A DNA stretch of 64,000 bases from Paucilactobacillus vaccinostercus DSM 20634 (GTDB lineage Bacteria; Bacillota; Bacilli; Lactobacillales; Lactobacillaceae), in NCBI RefSeq assembly GCF_001436295.1, contig NZ_AYYY01000061.1, positions 62,001 to 126,000 of the forward strand. Direction: 5' to 3'. Below, piece after piece: positions 37,401 through 45,520 of the stretch (position 1 is its first letter; the number at the start of each line of letters is the position of its first letter). The translations under genes were made by a program, and so were the position numbers. Under the pieces are notes generated by a model that did no database searches, had not been told where the DNA came from, and saw only the letters and a program-made list of their open reading frames with translations.

Positions 37401-37885
37401 GGAGTGTCATCAACCAGTTTGATGTTGGCTGGATTGGTGAAATAAGTCGGCCATGCGTCTGGGTCAGCACGGAGCCGGTTGTAGTCTTCTTTGTGTCGGT
37501 AGAGGTACTGAGCGAATTCGGGATGTGCCAAAAGTTGTTGTTCAAACTGCCGACTGGTGTCGACGTAGTCACTGGGAAATTTTTCTTGAAAGTTATCAAA
37601 TAGATCGACTTCTTGAAAGAGTTTTTCGATTGGGCGGTGCTGTGATTTGAGTAGCCGGACAACTGCCGCGATGTGCTTACAGTAGCCATGATCGGGAAAA
37701 TAGGGACACTCACAAAAATCGTTGTCGGCATCCACGCCAACCGTGACACCGTAAGGGCTAGTGCCGAACACGGTTGCCTCAACCGCCCGACTTTGGTTGT
37801 TAATGTAATCAATGCGGACGTTGCCCTCTTGCGCGATCTTTTTTCCCCGTGTCCACATGATGCTTGGCATAATTCTTTTCGCCAT
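34466..37885 (-). CDS. SWIM/SNF2-family helicase
   Basis: 1139-residue Snf2-type ATPase. An N-terminal SWIM zinc finger (FCECPYFPDHGYCKHI, about residues 63-78) is followed by a long middle region of the bacterial SNF2 type, then the ATPase core: ILADEMGLGKTLQMITF (Walker A, near 690), VLDEAQFVKN (DEAQ box, near 795), FALSGTPIEN and the C-terminal helicase block with ARAHRIGQ near 1070. Such proteins move along DNA to remodel protein-DNA or transcription complexes; the exact role in Firmicutes is not known. GGGGA precedes ATG 37885. Monocistronic. Confidence 0.92.
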   Translation of the reverse strand: MAKRIMPSIMWTRGKKIAQEGNVRIDYINNQSRAVEATVFGTSPYGVTVGVDADNDFCECPYFPDHGYCKHIAAVVRLLKSQHRPIEKLFQEVDLFDNFQEKFPSDYVDTSRQFEQQLLAHPEFAQYLYRHKEDYNRLRADPDAWPTYFTNPANIKLVDDTPDVGFAAPKIARHREQKSSGIQFLEQLDLPEVQYFQPLDGGSLRPLELEVTLTISAYGEAWGNQENRFFIRLRVADQADHKFYMVANATEFLQSYAREETYQTSGKRRFRLSPKVFPEAEQQLLSALTASQEIEPQKFNGSENERRKHLLLNPGTLARLAQLIPKLTTFEFSSLYDEHSFSDVQVVPFKPDNSIFEATVDQTDDGFDLSFRQEYDTVVPADRIIIVGNQFYQATALQFGVISNLLLHGSSMGALGYEYDSQLENTHLHFTNLEIGSLHHFLKYFAQIGRINAPAEMAEATMEPHFDLDKDDQTIVLKLAYDYDGKLVPSYDADQLDSQQRNIDKEQQARQYLESLGFIQVGRDWRKAFADPETLYQFFVAELPNLRLNGVVTTSDELDQLLQDGAALTPQINVSENGGLLSVNFSFTGIDETEVDQILNQLDTNRPYVTRADGSLVLLDDRLQKVSKALTNIRAQGQISHGQVHLHAAQALAVQAALNDTAEFDAQFQKLTHDLAHPEAFDIRHERPVNATLRPYQITGVKWLEMLDSHGFGGILADEMGLGKTLQMITFLNNHLSDQRVDLIISPASLIYNWLEEFKKFAPAIRVAVVDGTKEDRRQLIQDPTIEVLITSYNSARRDIDLYEHRDLNYMVLDEAQFVKNGGTKTNQSLRKLTPKNTFALSGTPIENRAEELWSIFALVMPGLLQSKKAFKKLSPAEIAVRVKPFILRREKQTVLHDLPPKVETNLTNEMTKEQKTVYLAQLKQMQVKVRGLSNDGFVKNKIEILAGLTRLRQICDTPALYMDDYQETSGKLEQLDEILRQAVDSERHVLIFSQFTSMLDIIEQHLHQNDLSAYVLKGDTKPKDRLQMVDAFNAGQKNIFLISLKAGGTGLNLTGADLVILVDLWWNPAVEDQATARAHRIGQKNQVDVYRLITKGTIEEQIYKLQEKKRDFVDQVLSGTENKGSLTDDEIKLILGIQ

Positions 37886-37970
37886 TATGATTGATTCCCC
37901 GCTTGTTAGTTAATAGGAAAAGTTTAACACATTTGGGAAGCTCAAGGGTACGGATGGGCACTAGTAATGG

Positions 37971-37986
37971 TGTTTCACGTGAAACA
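37971..37986. promoter_or_regulatory. parS site 3
   Basis: Perfect TGTTTCACGTGAAACA in the gap between the helicase promoter region and the DHA2 pump terminator. Confidence 0.95.
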
Positions 37987-38006
37987 TTTGCGGGTGGTGA
38001 AACACA

Positions 38007-38036
38007 AACGGACCGTGAGTGAGCCCACCGTCCGTT
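38007..38036 (-). terminator. Terminator of the DHA2 pump gene
   Basis: AACGGAC/GTCCGTT arms with an inner GTG/CAC pairing, directly after the stop of the gene at 38041 on the minus strand. Confidence 0.6.
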
Positions 38037-38040
38037 AAAA

Positions 38041-39591
38041 TTAGTGCGTTTTATGATCTCGAATAAGAATCGCGCTGGCTGCAGCACCGATAATCATTAA
38101 GATGGCGATTGTCATTAGCGTATCTTGCATGCCGACTTTAAAGGCTGTGTAAACCACGTGTTTCACGTCACCAAAGATGGGGAGCTGTTTAAAGACGAGC
38201 GCTTGTTTATTATCAAAAATTTGGTTTCCGGCATACGCACCGGCCTTTTTGAAAAGATGTAATAGTTGGTGACCGTACTGTGCAGGAAGACCGTTAATTT
38301 TCAATAAATGGGTCGAAAGATGCTGGTTATAGCCGGCGGTTAATCGAAGCCCTAAAATGACGACCCCAAAGGAAATGCCGACCTGACGGAAAACGTTTAA
38401 AATTCCTGATGCCATTCCCGTGTCTTCGGCAGCCACCGCGCCCATGACGGCATTGGAAATGGGAGGACTGACAAGGGCGTTACTAATTCCAAGCAGAACA
38501 AAACCGATGATCAAAGCCGTCCACTTGAAGGGAACCTGAACGAGGTGATCGATAGTAAGCACTCCCGCGGCCCCGATTAGCATGGCAATGGTGATCAGCC
38601 ACCGATTACCAAACTTGCCGGCGAGAATTCCTGCCACCGGTCCGACGACAAGGGCAAAGCCACTAATCCACAGCATGCGCACCCCGGTTTCAAACGCAGA
38701 ATAGCCCATGTAGTTTTGCATCAAAATAATGAGGTAGGTGAAGCCTCCGTAAAGGCCGGCTCCCAGCGTAAAAGCTGCAATGTTGGCGCCGACAAATGAA
38801 AGCGACCGGAACAGTTTTAATTTCATCATTGGCTGTTGTGTGCGTGTTTCAACGATGATAAATAGGATAAGGGCCACCACGGCGAGGGCAAATAAGCTGG
38901 CGATATGCCAATTGGTCCAGTCGTACGAGGTGTGATTTTCCTTAGTAATCAGTGCAAGAATTGCGCCAAAGATCATGATGATGCTCAGCAGCATGCCCCA
39001 CCAGTCGAGCTTTTCATTTTGTTGGTGCTGCGTGTCAGTGATCACGAAAATACCACAGATTACTGCTAGAGCTCCAATTGGAAGGTTAACTAGGAAGATG
39101 GAACGCCAACCAAACGCGGCGACCAGTGATCCGCCAATTAGTGGGCCGGCCGCGACGGCTAACCCGACTGCACTACTCCAGATGCCAAGGGCCGCGCCCC
39201 GTTGCTTAGCAGGGAAGGCTGCCGTCACAATGGTGAGGGAGAGTGACATCATTGCGGCGCCCCCGATCCCTTGAAAGCCCCGAAAAATATTAAGCCAAAG
39301 GCCATCTGTGGCAAGGCCACTGGCTAGAGAGCCAACCGCAAAAATCAGCAGGCCAATAATGAAAACCAATTTACGCCCCCAAATATCACCAAGCTTTGAA
39401 ATTGGGAGAAGCATGACAGCGTAGACGAGGGTGTAGGCGTTGAGAACCCACTGCAGGGTGGTGAATTTGACATTCAAATCGCTTTGAATATCCGGCAGGG
39501 CGACATTGACGATGGTGATATCGAGCATCGCCATGAAGACAGCGAGACTGACAGTTCCCAGTACCCACCATTTTTTTGAAGTTGATTGCAT
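38041..39591 (-). CDS. DHA2-family multidrug efflux MFS transporter
   Basis: Fourteen-helix proton/drug antiporter of about 516 residues. The N-terminus VFMAMLDITIVNVALPDI is the DHA2 motif D1, KLGDIWGRKLVF is motif A, and GIWSSAVGLAVAAGPLIGG is motif C of exporters. ATG 39591 is chosen for AGGAG eight bases before. An ArsR-type gene lies 63 bases upstream on the same strand and is probably its repressor. Confidence 0.92.
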   Translation of the reverse strand: MQSTSKKWWVLGTVSLAVFMAMLDITIVNVALPDIQSDLNVKFTTLQWVLNAYTLVYAVMLLPISKLGDIWGRKLVFIIGLLIFAVGSLASGLATDGLWLNIFRGFQGIGGAAMMSLSLTIVTAAFPAKQRGAALGIWSSAVGLAVAAGPLIGGSLVAAFGWRSIFLVNLPIGALAVICGIFVITDTQHQQNEKLDWWGMLLSIIMIFGAILALITKENHTSYDWTNWHIASLFALAVVALILFIIVETRTQQPMMKLKLFRSLSFVGANIAAFTLGAGLYGGFTYLIILMQNYMGYSAFETGVRMLWISGFALVVGPVAGILAGKFGNRWLITIAMLIGAAGVLTIDHLVQVPFKWTALIIGFVLLGISNALVSPPISNAVMGAVAAEDTGMASGILNVFRQVGISFGVVILGLRLTAGYNQHLSTHLLKINGLPAQYGHQLLHLFKKAGAYAGNQIFDNKQALVFKQLPIFGDVKHVVYTAFKVGMQDTLMTIAILMIIGAAASAILIRDHKTH

Positions 39592-39654
39592 AGGTAAGAC
39601 TCCTTTGTATTCTTTAGTGCGTCCGAATGCACATATAGTCCAAGAAAAGAGCAC

Positions 39655-39990
39655 TCATTTCCGGTTGAGGGACATCAGTGCTTTCATGTTATCGGCGGTC
39701 ACCGAAAACTTATCCGCAACGAATTCGACGTTGACTTGATAGTAAACTTCGCGGCCGTCTTTGCGCCGTTCAACTGCCCCAAAGCGATGGAGCATATCGA
39801 GATGGCGAGAAATAACGGATCGATTTTGCGGAAAATTTTCGGCAATCGCGCCAATGGTCATTTCGCCATTGCTGGCCAAAAAGACGATTAAATTACTTCG
39901 AACCGGATCAAAAACAGCACGGAAAAAGGGAATATCAATTTTTTCCTCGATGAGTTTTTGACAGTCCGCTGGATTATATTGTGGTTTCAT
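39655..39990 (-). CDS. ArsR-family regulator
   Basis: Winged-helix protein of about 111 residues: DPVRSNLIVFLASNGEMTIG, then recognition helix NRSVISRHLDMLHRF and a beta-wing RRKDGREVYYQV. No cysteine or histidine metal site is visible, so it is probably not a metal sensor. It precedes the DHA2 pump and may repress it. AGG lies eight bases before ATG 39990; ATG 39996 is the alternative. Confidence 0.87.
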   Translation of the reverse strand: MKPQYNPADCQKLIEEKIDIPFFRAVFDPVRSNLIVFLASNGEMTIGAIAENFPQNRSVISRHLDMLHRFGAVERRKDGREVYYQVNVEFVADKFSVTADNMKALMSLNRK

Positions 39991-40122
39991 CTGCATCACC
40001 TGTGAGTATTATATGTGCTTTTACATGCATATGTCAATTTGAAATCGAAGTTATTTGCGTATTTTTGATAACCTATATTGAAAAATATCTAAATAGGTTT
40101 GCCGTCACGATCAATAGCATGC

Positions 40123-40152
40123 TATAATCTATTTAGAAAATATTCTAAATAG
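40123..40152 (+). promoter_or_regulatory. Promoter and operator of the SdpR/SdpI-like pair
   Basis: -10 TATAAT at 40123 runs straight into the dyad CTATTTAGAA-AATA-TTCTAAATAG (40129-40152, perfect 10-bp arms). A single right-hand half-site TCTAAATAG also stands just before the -35 at about 40088. The dyad ends in the ribosome site AGGAGG, so a bound repressor would cover the transcription start. Confidence 0.75.
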
Positions 40153-40165
40153 GAGGGGTAACCGT

Positions 40166-40444
40166 ATGGCAATGGGAACGACGCTCAAGGCAATTGCAGA
40201 TCCGGTGCGACGACGAATTTTGGAACTATTGAAGACGCGGAGTTATTCGGCGGGGGAGCTTGCGACACAGTTTGATCTCAAGCAGGCGACCGTTTCCTAC
40301 CATTTAAAACTCCTGAAGGAAGCCGGACTGATCACGGAACGGCACGAGAAAAATTTTATTTACTACGATTTAAATACGAGTGTGTTTGAAGAGGTACTCG
40401 GTTGGATTTATAGCTTAGGAGGGCATGACGATGAGAGCAAATAA
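40166..40444 (+). CDS. SdpR-like autorepressor (ArsR family)
   Basis: 92-residue ArsR winged helix: LKAIADPVRRRILELLKTR, then FDLKQATVSYHLKLLKEAGL and the wing KNFIYYDLN. Like SdpR of Bacillus subtilis it has no metal ligands and directly precedes an SdpI-type membrane protein, with which it overlaps by 14 bases. The dyad in its promoter is the likely target. Confidence 0.88.
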   Translation: MAMGTTLKAIADPVRRRILELLKTRSYSAGELATQFDLKQATVSYHLKLLKEAGLITERHEKNFIYYDLNTSVFEEVLGWIYSLGGHDDESK

Positions 40445-41075
40445 ATGGCGTGTACTAACCATCACCAGTGTGATTATTTTAGCTCCTATTTTGTACGGGC
40501 TCAGTCTGTATGATGAGTTACCTGCCAGAATGGCGATTCATTTTAATATCAATAATCAACCCGACCAGTGGGCGGCCAAGCCGTTTGTCCTGTTTGGGCT
40601 CCCGATTTTACTGCTTGCGTTGCAATGGATTTGCGTTCTCATTACGGCTGCTAAAACCAAAACGCAGCCCCCGGCCCCACGATTGGAACGCGTCGTTTAT
40701 AGTATCGTCCCCGTGATCAGCGTGGTGGTGTACATCGTGACGATTCAGTTTAGTCTCGGTGCAGTAACCGATATTCGGCGCATTATCTTGTTACTGATTG
40801 GGCTGGTGTTTATTGCCCTTGGGAATTATTTTCCAACGGTTCCAGTGGAAAGTCAGTGGTATGTTAGTCATCCCCATCCCCGGATCAACGATCGTGATCT
40901 CTGGCGCAAAATGAGCCGCCAACTCGGATACGCCTTTGTGGTTGGTGGTATTTTAATGATTGTGACCCTCTTTTTTGCGCCACTAGTTTCGGCCATTTGT
41001 CTGGTGCTCGTGATTGGCTGGATTTTGGGTCTTTCCTTATATAGTTGGTACAAGAGTCGCCGAATTTCGTCGTAA
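40431..41075 (+). CDS. SdpI-family membrane protein (DUF1648)
   Basis: Membrane protein of 214 residues with about six helices. The N-terminal block LPARMAIHFNINNQPDQWAA is the DUF1648 signature. In B. subtilis SdpI gives immunity to the SdpC toxin and captures SdpR at the membrane. No SdpC-like toxin gene lies nearby, so a role in envelope-stress sensing or protection against foreign toxins is inferred. ATG 40431 has AGGAGG eight bases before; ATG 40425 is too close to that site. Confidence 0.87.
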   Translation: MRANKWRVLTITSVIILAPILYGLSLYDELPARMAIHFNINNQPDQWAAKPFVLFGLPILLLALQWICVLITAAKTKTQPPAPRLERVVYSIVPVISVVVYIVTIQFSLGAVTDIRRIILLLIGLVFIALGNYFPTVPVESQWYVSHPHPRINDRDLWRKMSRQLGYAFVVGGILMIVTLFFAPLVSAICLVLVIGWILGLSLYSWYKSRRISS

Positions 41076-41080
41076 TTATT

Positions 41081-41118
41081 AAACGGACGTCCCCGATATT
41101 ATGGGGGCGTCCGTTTTT
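41081..41118 (+). terminator. Rho-independent terminator
   Basis: AAACGGACG-TCCCC/GGGGG-CGTCCGTTT with a run of T; closes the SdpR/SdpI-like operon and serves the opposing gene too. Confidence 0.8.
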
Positions 41119-41133
41119 TGTAAACACAATTAG

Positions 41134-42210
41134 TTACAGTTGTGTTGATATATCGCCCACAGTCTGGTTAAAAAATTGTGCAATGTGGGTGAAGGAGGCA
41201 CTTATCCGTTGTTGCTGAGTTGCTGTGAGGGGGTGCCAGGGGAAAAGGGTGAAATTAATCTTGCGACCCTTAAACTGAAATTTCCAGGTACCAGCAACTT
41301 GCCCGTTGATAATCATGATGGGGTTGAGAATGCCATTCAGGGTCCATAAATCAGACTGGTGCTCGGGCGTTACGAGCCACTGTTTGTCCACGTAGCCGGT
41401 CATGGTGGTATCATAACCACTTGTTAGGAGCAGTTGATCCGTACTTTGATCGACCAACTCGGCGAGGTGGGTGGCTGAGACTGGTTCGGTCATGTAGAGG
41501 CGATATCCGTGGTAGTCAATGGGCACCCACTGCGATTTCAACCGCTCCCAGACAGGGCGTACGAGGGCGGCGCGAATGCCGGCCCATTTGACAAAATCGG
41601 CCATTTCAACGGGACCAAATCCGGCGACGTAGCGCGGAATCAGTTGTTCAAGTGCGGCAGTGGGTGATAGCCCGCTTGGCGTAGCCGCGTGAATGACATA
41701 CTTCGTGGTGCTGGAAGCCGGATCAAAGTAGGCACCGCCCCGATTCGTAATCGTTTGTAAGATGGCGTAGCGGAGCTGATTGGCTAGTGGTTCCTTGGTA
41801 GCATCGTCTAAAAAGGCGTTAACCTCCGCTTTGGTGAGCAGTGTCTGTTGCGAAAGGTAGGCTTGGAGATCCGTGGCTAGGTCAAGAATCAACTGTTTTT
41901 GTCCAAGGTAGTAGGCAGTCGGTAGCTGTTCGTGTGACCGTGCGGCAATAACCATTTCCCAGTCCGTGTAGGTCAAGAGTTGGTGGGTCCAACGTTGCGC
42001 CCAGCTCCGGACAACGGGTTGGCGTTGGTAAGTCTGTTGTAAATCGGCCACGGTGGCGTGCAGGGTACGCAAGGCGATGCCAACCTCTGTTTGACGTGGT
42101 TGTTGCGCCTGCATTCCGATCGTTGTGGTTAGGAGTTGGGCGATGTGATCGGTCGGCTGAAACTTGCCTTGATGATCTAGGCGTAGTAAGAAGAGTTCAG
42201 ATGGTGTCAT
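41134..42210 (-). CDS. Winged-helix DNA glycosylase-like protein (AlkZ/DUF1006 family)
   Basis: 358-residue member of the HTH_42 family. Blocks seen: TIGMQAQQPR near residue 30, RSWAQRWTHQLL near 68, GFGPVEMADFVKWAGI near 205, LLTSGYDTTMTGY near 265 and WTLNGILNPIMIINGQVAGTWKF near 288. AlkZ members excise bulky or cross-linked bases, and the GMQAQ block matches their catalytic QxQ. Activity here is inferred. A ribosome site AAAGGA precedes ATG 42210. Confidence 0.82.
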   Translation of the reverse strand: MTPSELFLLRLDHQGKFQPTDHIAQLLTTTIGMQAQQPRQTEVGIALRTLHATVADLQQTYQRQPVVRSWAQRWTHQLLTYTDWEMVIAARSHEQLPTAYYLGQKQLILDLATDLQAYLSQQTLLTKAEVNAFLDDATKEPLANQLRYAILQTITNRGGAYFDPASSTTKYVIHAATPSGLSPTAALEQLIPRYVAGFGPVEMADFVKWAGIRAALVRPVWERLKSQWVPIDYHGYRLYMTEPVSATHLAELVDQSTDQLLLTSGYDTTMTGYVDKQWLVTPEHQSDLWTLNGILNPIMIINGQVAGTWKFQFKGRKINFTLFPWHPLTATQQQRISASFTHIAQFFNQTVGDISTQL

Positions 42211-42362
42211 GGAGGTGTCCTTTCGGGAGAATTAGTGCTCATAGTATAGCACGGCCGTTGATGGTGACGGGGACGATCATAGATAAAAATTGAGCCAACT
42301 GATCCATTCGAGTGGGAGTTCTGGTACACTTGATCTAATTGACAATCAAAGGGGGGAGCACT

Positions 42363-43034
42363 ATGAGACTGAGTCGGAGACAGCGACTCGCGATTGTGGG
42401 TGGCATTCTGGGCGTTGTGTTACTGGGACTGCTAGTATGGCACTACATTCCGGCGTTACGCTTAATTGGAAGCGAACAGTTTAGCCGTCGGCATTTTATT
42501 CAACTATTTCGCGGTCGGGGGTGGGTCGCTGTGGTGCCCATTACGCTGCTAGTGACAGTGGTCACCATGATTCCCGGCGCACCCAGTTCGGTGGTCGCGA
42601 TTCTCAGCGGCGTGTGTCTCGGAGCCCCCTTGGGATTTGCGGCCAATGTGGTCGGCATTAGTCTCGGCAATTCCATTGGTTCCCGCTTCATTCACCGCCT
42701 TGAAGATTTACGGAAGAAGCAAAAACAATCCCGTATTTTGGACGATCTACTGAAAATGCGACACCCGCGGATTGGCGTCATGCTGGGCTATGCCGTCCCG
42801 TTTATTCCCAATGTATTGGTGCACTTTGCGGCTGGCAAACTCCAGATTGAACGGCGCTCGTGGGAGTTGCTCATTTTGATTGGGAGTGTTCCGACGGCCT
42901 TCTTCTACGCGTTTGGCGGGGATGCGGTTTTGCACCTGAAGCTCAGCCGTATCATTATCGCGGCCGTTGTGATTGGTGCTTCTGCCGGTCTTATCTGGCT
43001 TATCCACCGCGATCGAAAAATAACAACGCAATAG
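42363..43034 (+). CDS. TVP38/TMEM64 (VTT domain) membrane protein
   Basis: 223 residues with a typical VTT/DedA-related core: MIPGAPSSVVAILSGVCLGAPLG and NVVGISLGNSIGSRFI. Related DedA proteins flip phospholipids or undecaprenyl phosphate across the membrane; this branch is uncharacterised in lactobacilli. GGGGGGAG precedes ATG 42363. Monocistronic, with a terminator at 43036-43079. Confidence 0.88.
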   Translation: MRLSRRQRLAIVGGILGVVLLGLLVWHYIPALRLIGSEQFSRRHFIQLFRGRGWVAVVPITLLVTVVTMIPGAPSSVVAILSGVCLGAPLGFAANVVGISLGNSIGSRFIHRLEDLRKKQKQSRILDDLLKMRHPRIGVMLGYAVPFIPNVLVHFAAGKLQIERRSWELLILIGSVPTAFFYAFGGDAVLHLKLSRIIIAAVVIGASAGLIWLIHRDRKITTQ

Positions 43035-43035
43035 A

Positions 43036-43079
43036 CTCATCAGTTAGCTAGTTCAATGAGCTAATTGGTGAGCTTTTTT
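43036..43079 (+). terminator. Rho-independent terminator
   Basis: CTCATCAGTTAGCT paired (two G-U) with AGCTAATTGGTGAG, then T6; follows the VTT gene. Confidence 0.75.
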
Positions 43080-43089
43080 ATGGTTTACG

Positions 43090-43150
43090 TTGACTTTGAC
43101 GGCGAAGTTGCGTATATTATGGGCATACAAATGAACGACTGCTCATATGT
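43090..43150 (+). promoter_or_regulatory. Promoter and ArsR/CzrA-type operator of the metal ATPase
   Basis: TTGACT (43090) with a 17-bp spacer to TATATT (43113), then the dyad ACAAATGAAC-GACT-GCTCATATGT (43127-43150, 8 of 10 arm positions paired). The ATGAAC/GTTCAT type arms are those of metal-sensing ArsR repressors such as CzrA and CadC. The regulator at 45110 is the candidate binder. Confidence 0.7.
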
Positions 43151-43179
43151 GCAAAAATGAATGTAAGGGGGTTCATAAA

Positions 43180-45048
43180 ATGAGAAAATACGCACCACTT
43201 TGGCTATACTTTGTTGGCCTCGGGCTGTTTTTAATCGCCTTGCTGTTGCCGACATCGCTAAACCTGGTTCAGATCATTTTAATGGTTTTGACAACTTTCG
43301 TGGCCGGTTACCATGTGGCTTGGGAAGGCATCGAAGAAACCATTGAATGTACCAAGCAACGTCATCGCGTGACCCTCAATATTCACGTCTTGATGTTTGC
43401 GGCGGCCCTCGGTGCCATGGTAATTGGGAGTTTCACGGAAGCGGCCCTTTTGATCTTGATTTTTGCGGGTGCTCATTTTTTGGAGGAGTACGCGGAGAAC
43501 AAGAGTCGCAAGGAAATTACATCGTTACTCAAGATGGCCCCTGTTGAGGCCCGTCGGTTTAACGCACAGGGTGAAATTGAAGTCGTTGGTGTTAGTCAGC
43601 TTGAAATTGGGGATCGACTCCAAATTCTGAATGGCGCTCAGGTACCGACGGACGGAACGATTAGTCAGGGAATTGCCAGTATTGATGAATCATCAATCAA
43701 CGGAGAAAGTATTCCCCGTGAAAAACAGGTGGGGGACCCAGTCTTTGGTAGTACGATTAACGGTAATTCCACGTTTGAGATGACCGTAACGAAGACCAGC
43801 GACGAGACGGTATTTGCGAAGATTATCACGATGGTGGAAGCCGCGCAGGCCTCGCCAACGAAGACGGCCACGATGATCCAAAAGTTTGAACCGATTTACG
43901 TTAATATTGTGATTGCTTTACTGCCGGTTGTCTTGCTAGCCGGTCCGTATCTGTTGCACTGGAGCTGGACGACCAGCTTTTATCGAATGATCGTCTTCCT
44001 CGTTTCCGCTTCACCATGCGCGTTGGCAGCTAGTGCTGTTCCTGCCACGTTGTCGGGAATTTCGAACCTAGCTCGTAACGGCGTCCTTTTCAAGGGTGGT
44101 GCCTTCCTATCAAATCTGGCACAACTCAAGGCGATCGCGTTTGATAAGACGGGCACACTCACGCAGGGAACGCCGGCCGTGACCGATCATTATTTCAGTG
44201 ACACGGTCGACCAGCTTGCATTAACGCAGGTTATCGTAGCAATGGAACAGCAAAGTAACCATCCGCTGGCTGAAGCGATTGTGACCGGATTCAGTGAAGT
44301 GACCGAGCTCCCAACACTGACGTCGGAAAATGAGGTTGGCCGTGGGTTAACGGCACACTTTGAAGGGCACACCTATGTGATTGGAAAGCCGGGGCGGTTT
44401 ACTGACGTGGCACCGGAATTTCTCAGTCGGTTTGAAACGCTTGGAAAGCAAGGGAAGACGGTGGTGTTTGTCGCGGTAGATGATCAAGTGGTCGGGTTAA
44501 TCGCGATGATGGATCTGCCAAAAGAAAGTGCCAAGGAGGCGATTGCCTACTTCAACCGCCACCAAGTAGAAACGGTGATGATTACCGGCGACGCCCAGCA
44601 TACGGGTGAGGCGGTGGCGCAAACACTGTCGATTAAGCGAGCGATTACTAATGTGTTACCCGAACAAAAGGTTGATGTCATTCAACAGATGCGTCAGACG
44701 GCCCAGCCGATCGCAATGGTCGGCGATGGAGTCAACGATGCGCCTGCCTTAGCAACGGCCGATGTCGGGATCGCGATGGGTTCGGGAACTGACGTGGCGA
44801 TTGATGTTGCAGACGTGGTCCTTGTTGAAAATGATCTTTCGCGACTCACGTACGCTCACCGACTTTCGAACAAGATGAACCGAATCGTCATTGAAAACAT
44901 TGTCATTGCAATGTCGATTGTTGCGTTATTGATAGTACTCAACGTCTTGCAGATTACGGACATTGCTTGGGGCGTTGCGGTGCACGAAGGGAGTACCCTG
45001 GTTGTTATTTTAAATGGGCTGCGGCTCCTGCTGGTCCGGCGAAAATAA
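43180..45048 (+). CDS. P1B-4-type metal-transporting ATPase
   Basis: Heavy-metal P-type ATPase of 622 residues. DKTGTLTQG carries the phosphorylated aspartate, NHPLAEAI is the HP motif, and MVGDGVNDAPALA the hinge. The membrane metal motif is SASPCALAAS, that is SPC in place of CPC, and HEGST occurs near the C-terminus; both define subgroup P1B-4, whose members export Co, Fe(II), Zn or Cd. There is no N-terminal CxxC metal-binding domain, also typical. ATG 43180 is chosen for AAGGGGG eight bases upstream. The ArsR sensor follows. Iron or zinc/cobalt efflux cannot be told apart here. Confidence 0.92.
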   Translation: MRKYAPLWLYFVGLGLFLIALLLPTSLNLVQIILMVLTTFVAGYHVAWEGIEETIECTKQRHRVTLNIHVLMFAAALGAMVIGSFTEAALLILIFAGAHFLEEYAENKSRKEITSLLKMAPVEARRFNAQGEIEVVGVSQLEIGDRLQILNGAQVPTDGTISQGIASIDESSINGESIPREKQVGDPVFGSTINGNSTFEMTVTKTSDETVFAKIITMVEAAQASPTKTATMIQKFEPIYVNIVIALLPVVLLAGPYLLHWSWTTSFYRMIVFLVSASPCALAASAVPATLSGISNLARNGVLFKGGAFLSNLAQLKAIAFDKTGTLTQGTPAVTDHYFSDTVDQLALTQVIVAMEQQSNHPLAEAIVTGFSEVTELPTLTSENEVGRGLTAHFEGHTYVIGKPGRFTDVAPEFLSRFETLGKQGKTVVFVAVDDQVVGLIAMMDLPKESAKEAIAYFNRHQVETVMITGDAQHTGEAVAQTLSIKRAITNVLPEQKVDVIQQMRQTAQPIAMVGDGVNDAPALATADVGIAMGSGTDVAIDVADVVLVENDLSRLTYAHRLSNKMNRIVIENIVIAMSIVALLIVLNVLQITDIAWGVAVHEGSTLVVILNGLRLLLVRRK

Positions 45049-45109
45049 TTTTTCCAAATGAGACGAAGTTTGGTAAACTATGGCTAGTGCAAATGAGGAG
45101 AACGGCCTA

Positions 45110-45451
45110 ATGAACGATGATAACCAAAAAAAGAATACAGAAATTGAAATTCCTGACGATACGGAATTACAAACGATTCTCAATGTTTTCAAAACGATGA
45201 GTGATCCTACCCGCATGAAAATTATTTTAACCATTGCTAAAAAACCGATCACAGTCACCGAGATTGCCAAAGCATTATCGCTGGAGCAATCAACGGTATC
45301 GCACCAATTACGGCAACTTAAACAAGAGCGACTGGTCATTGGTGATCGATCTGGTAAACAAATCTTTTACCGGTTGGCTGATGATCATGTTTTACAAATC
45401 TACGCGCTCACGAAAATCCATATTGAAGAAAAACACGCACTAGGGCATTAG
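45110..45451 (+). CDS. ArsR/SmtB-type metal sensor with alpha5 site
   Basis: 113-residue winged-helix repressor: TMSDPTRMKIILTI, then LSLEQSTVSHQLRQL and wing SGKQIFYRLAD. The C-terminal helix shows the alpha5 metal site DxH-x10-Hx2E (DDHVLQIYALTKIHIEE), as in the zinc sensor SmtB and in CzrA. It should release DNA when Zn, Co or a similar ion binds. It lies 61 bases after the P1B-4 ATPase, with GAGGAG before ATG 45110, so it senses the metal that the ATPase expels. Confidence 0.92.
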   Translation: MNDDNQKKNTEIEIPDDTELQTILNVFKTMSDPTRMKIILTIAKKPITVTEIAKALSLEQSTVSHQLRQLKQERLVIGDRSGKQIFYRLADDHVLQIYALTKIHIEEKHALGH

Positions 45452-45467
45452 TGTTTCACGTGAAACA
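45452..45467. promoter_or_regulatory. parS site 4
   Basis: Perfect TGTTTCACGTGAAACA beginning at the first base after the ArsR stop codon. Confidence 0.95.
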
Positions 45468-45470
45468 AAA

Positions 45471-45511
45471 AAATCCCGGCAGACTAACTGAGTTAGTCCG
45501 TCGGGATTTTT
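45471..45511. terminator. Bidirectional terminator hairpin
   Basis: AAATCCCGGCAGACTAAC against its near-perfect complement with a TGA loop; between converging ArsR and aldo/keto reductase genes. Confidence 0.8.
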
Positions 45512-45520
45512 GATTACAGC

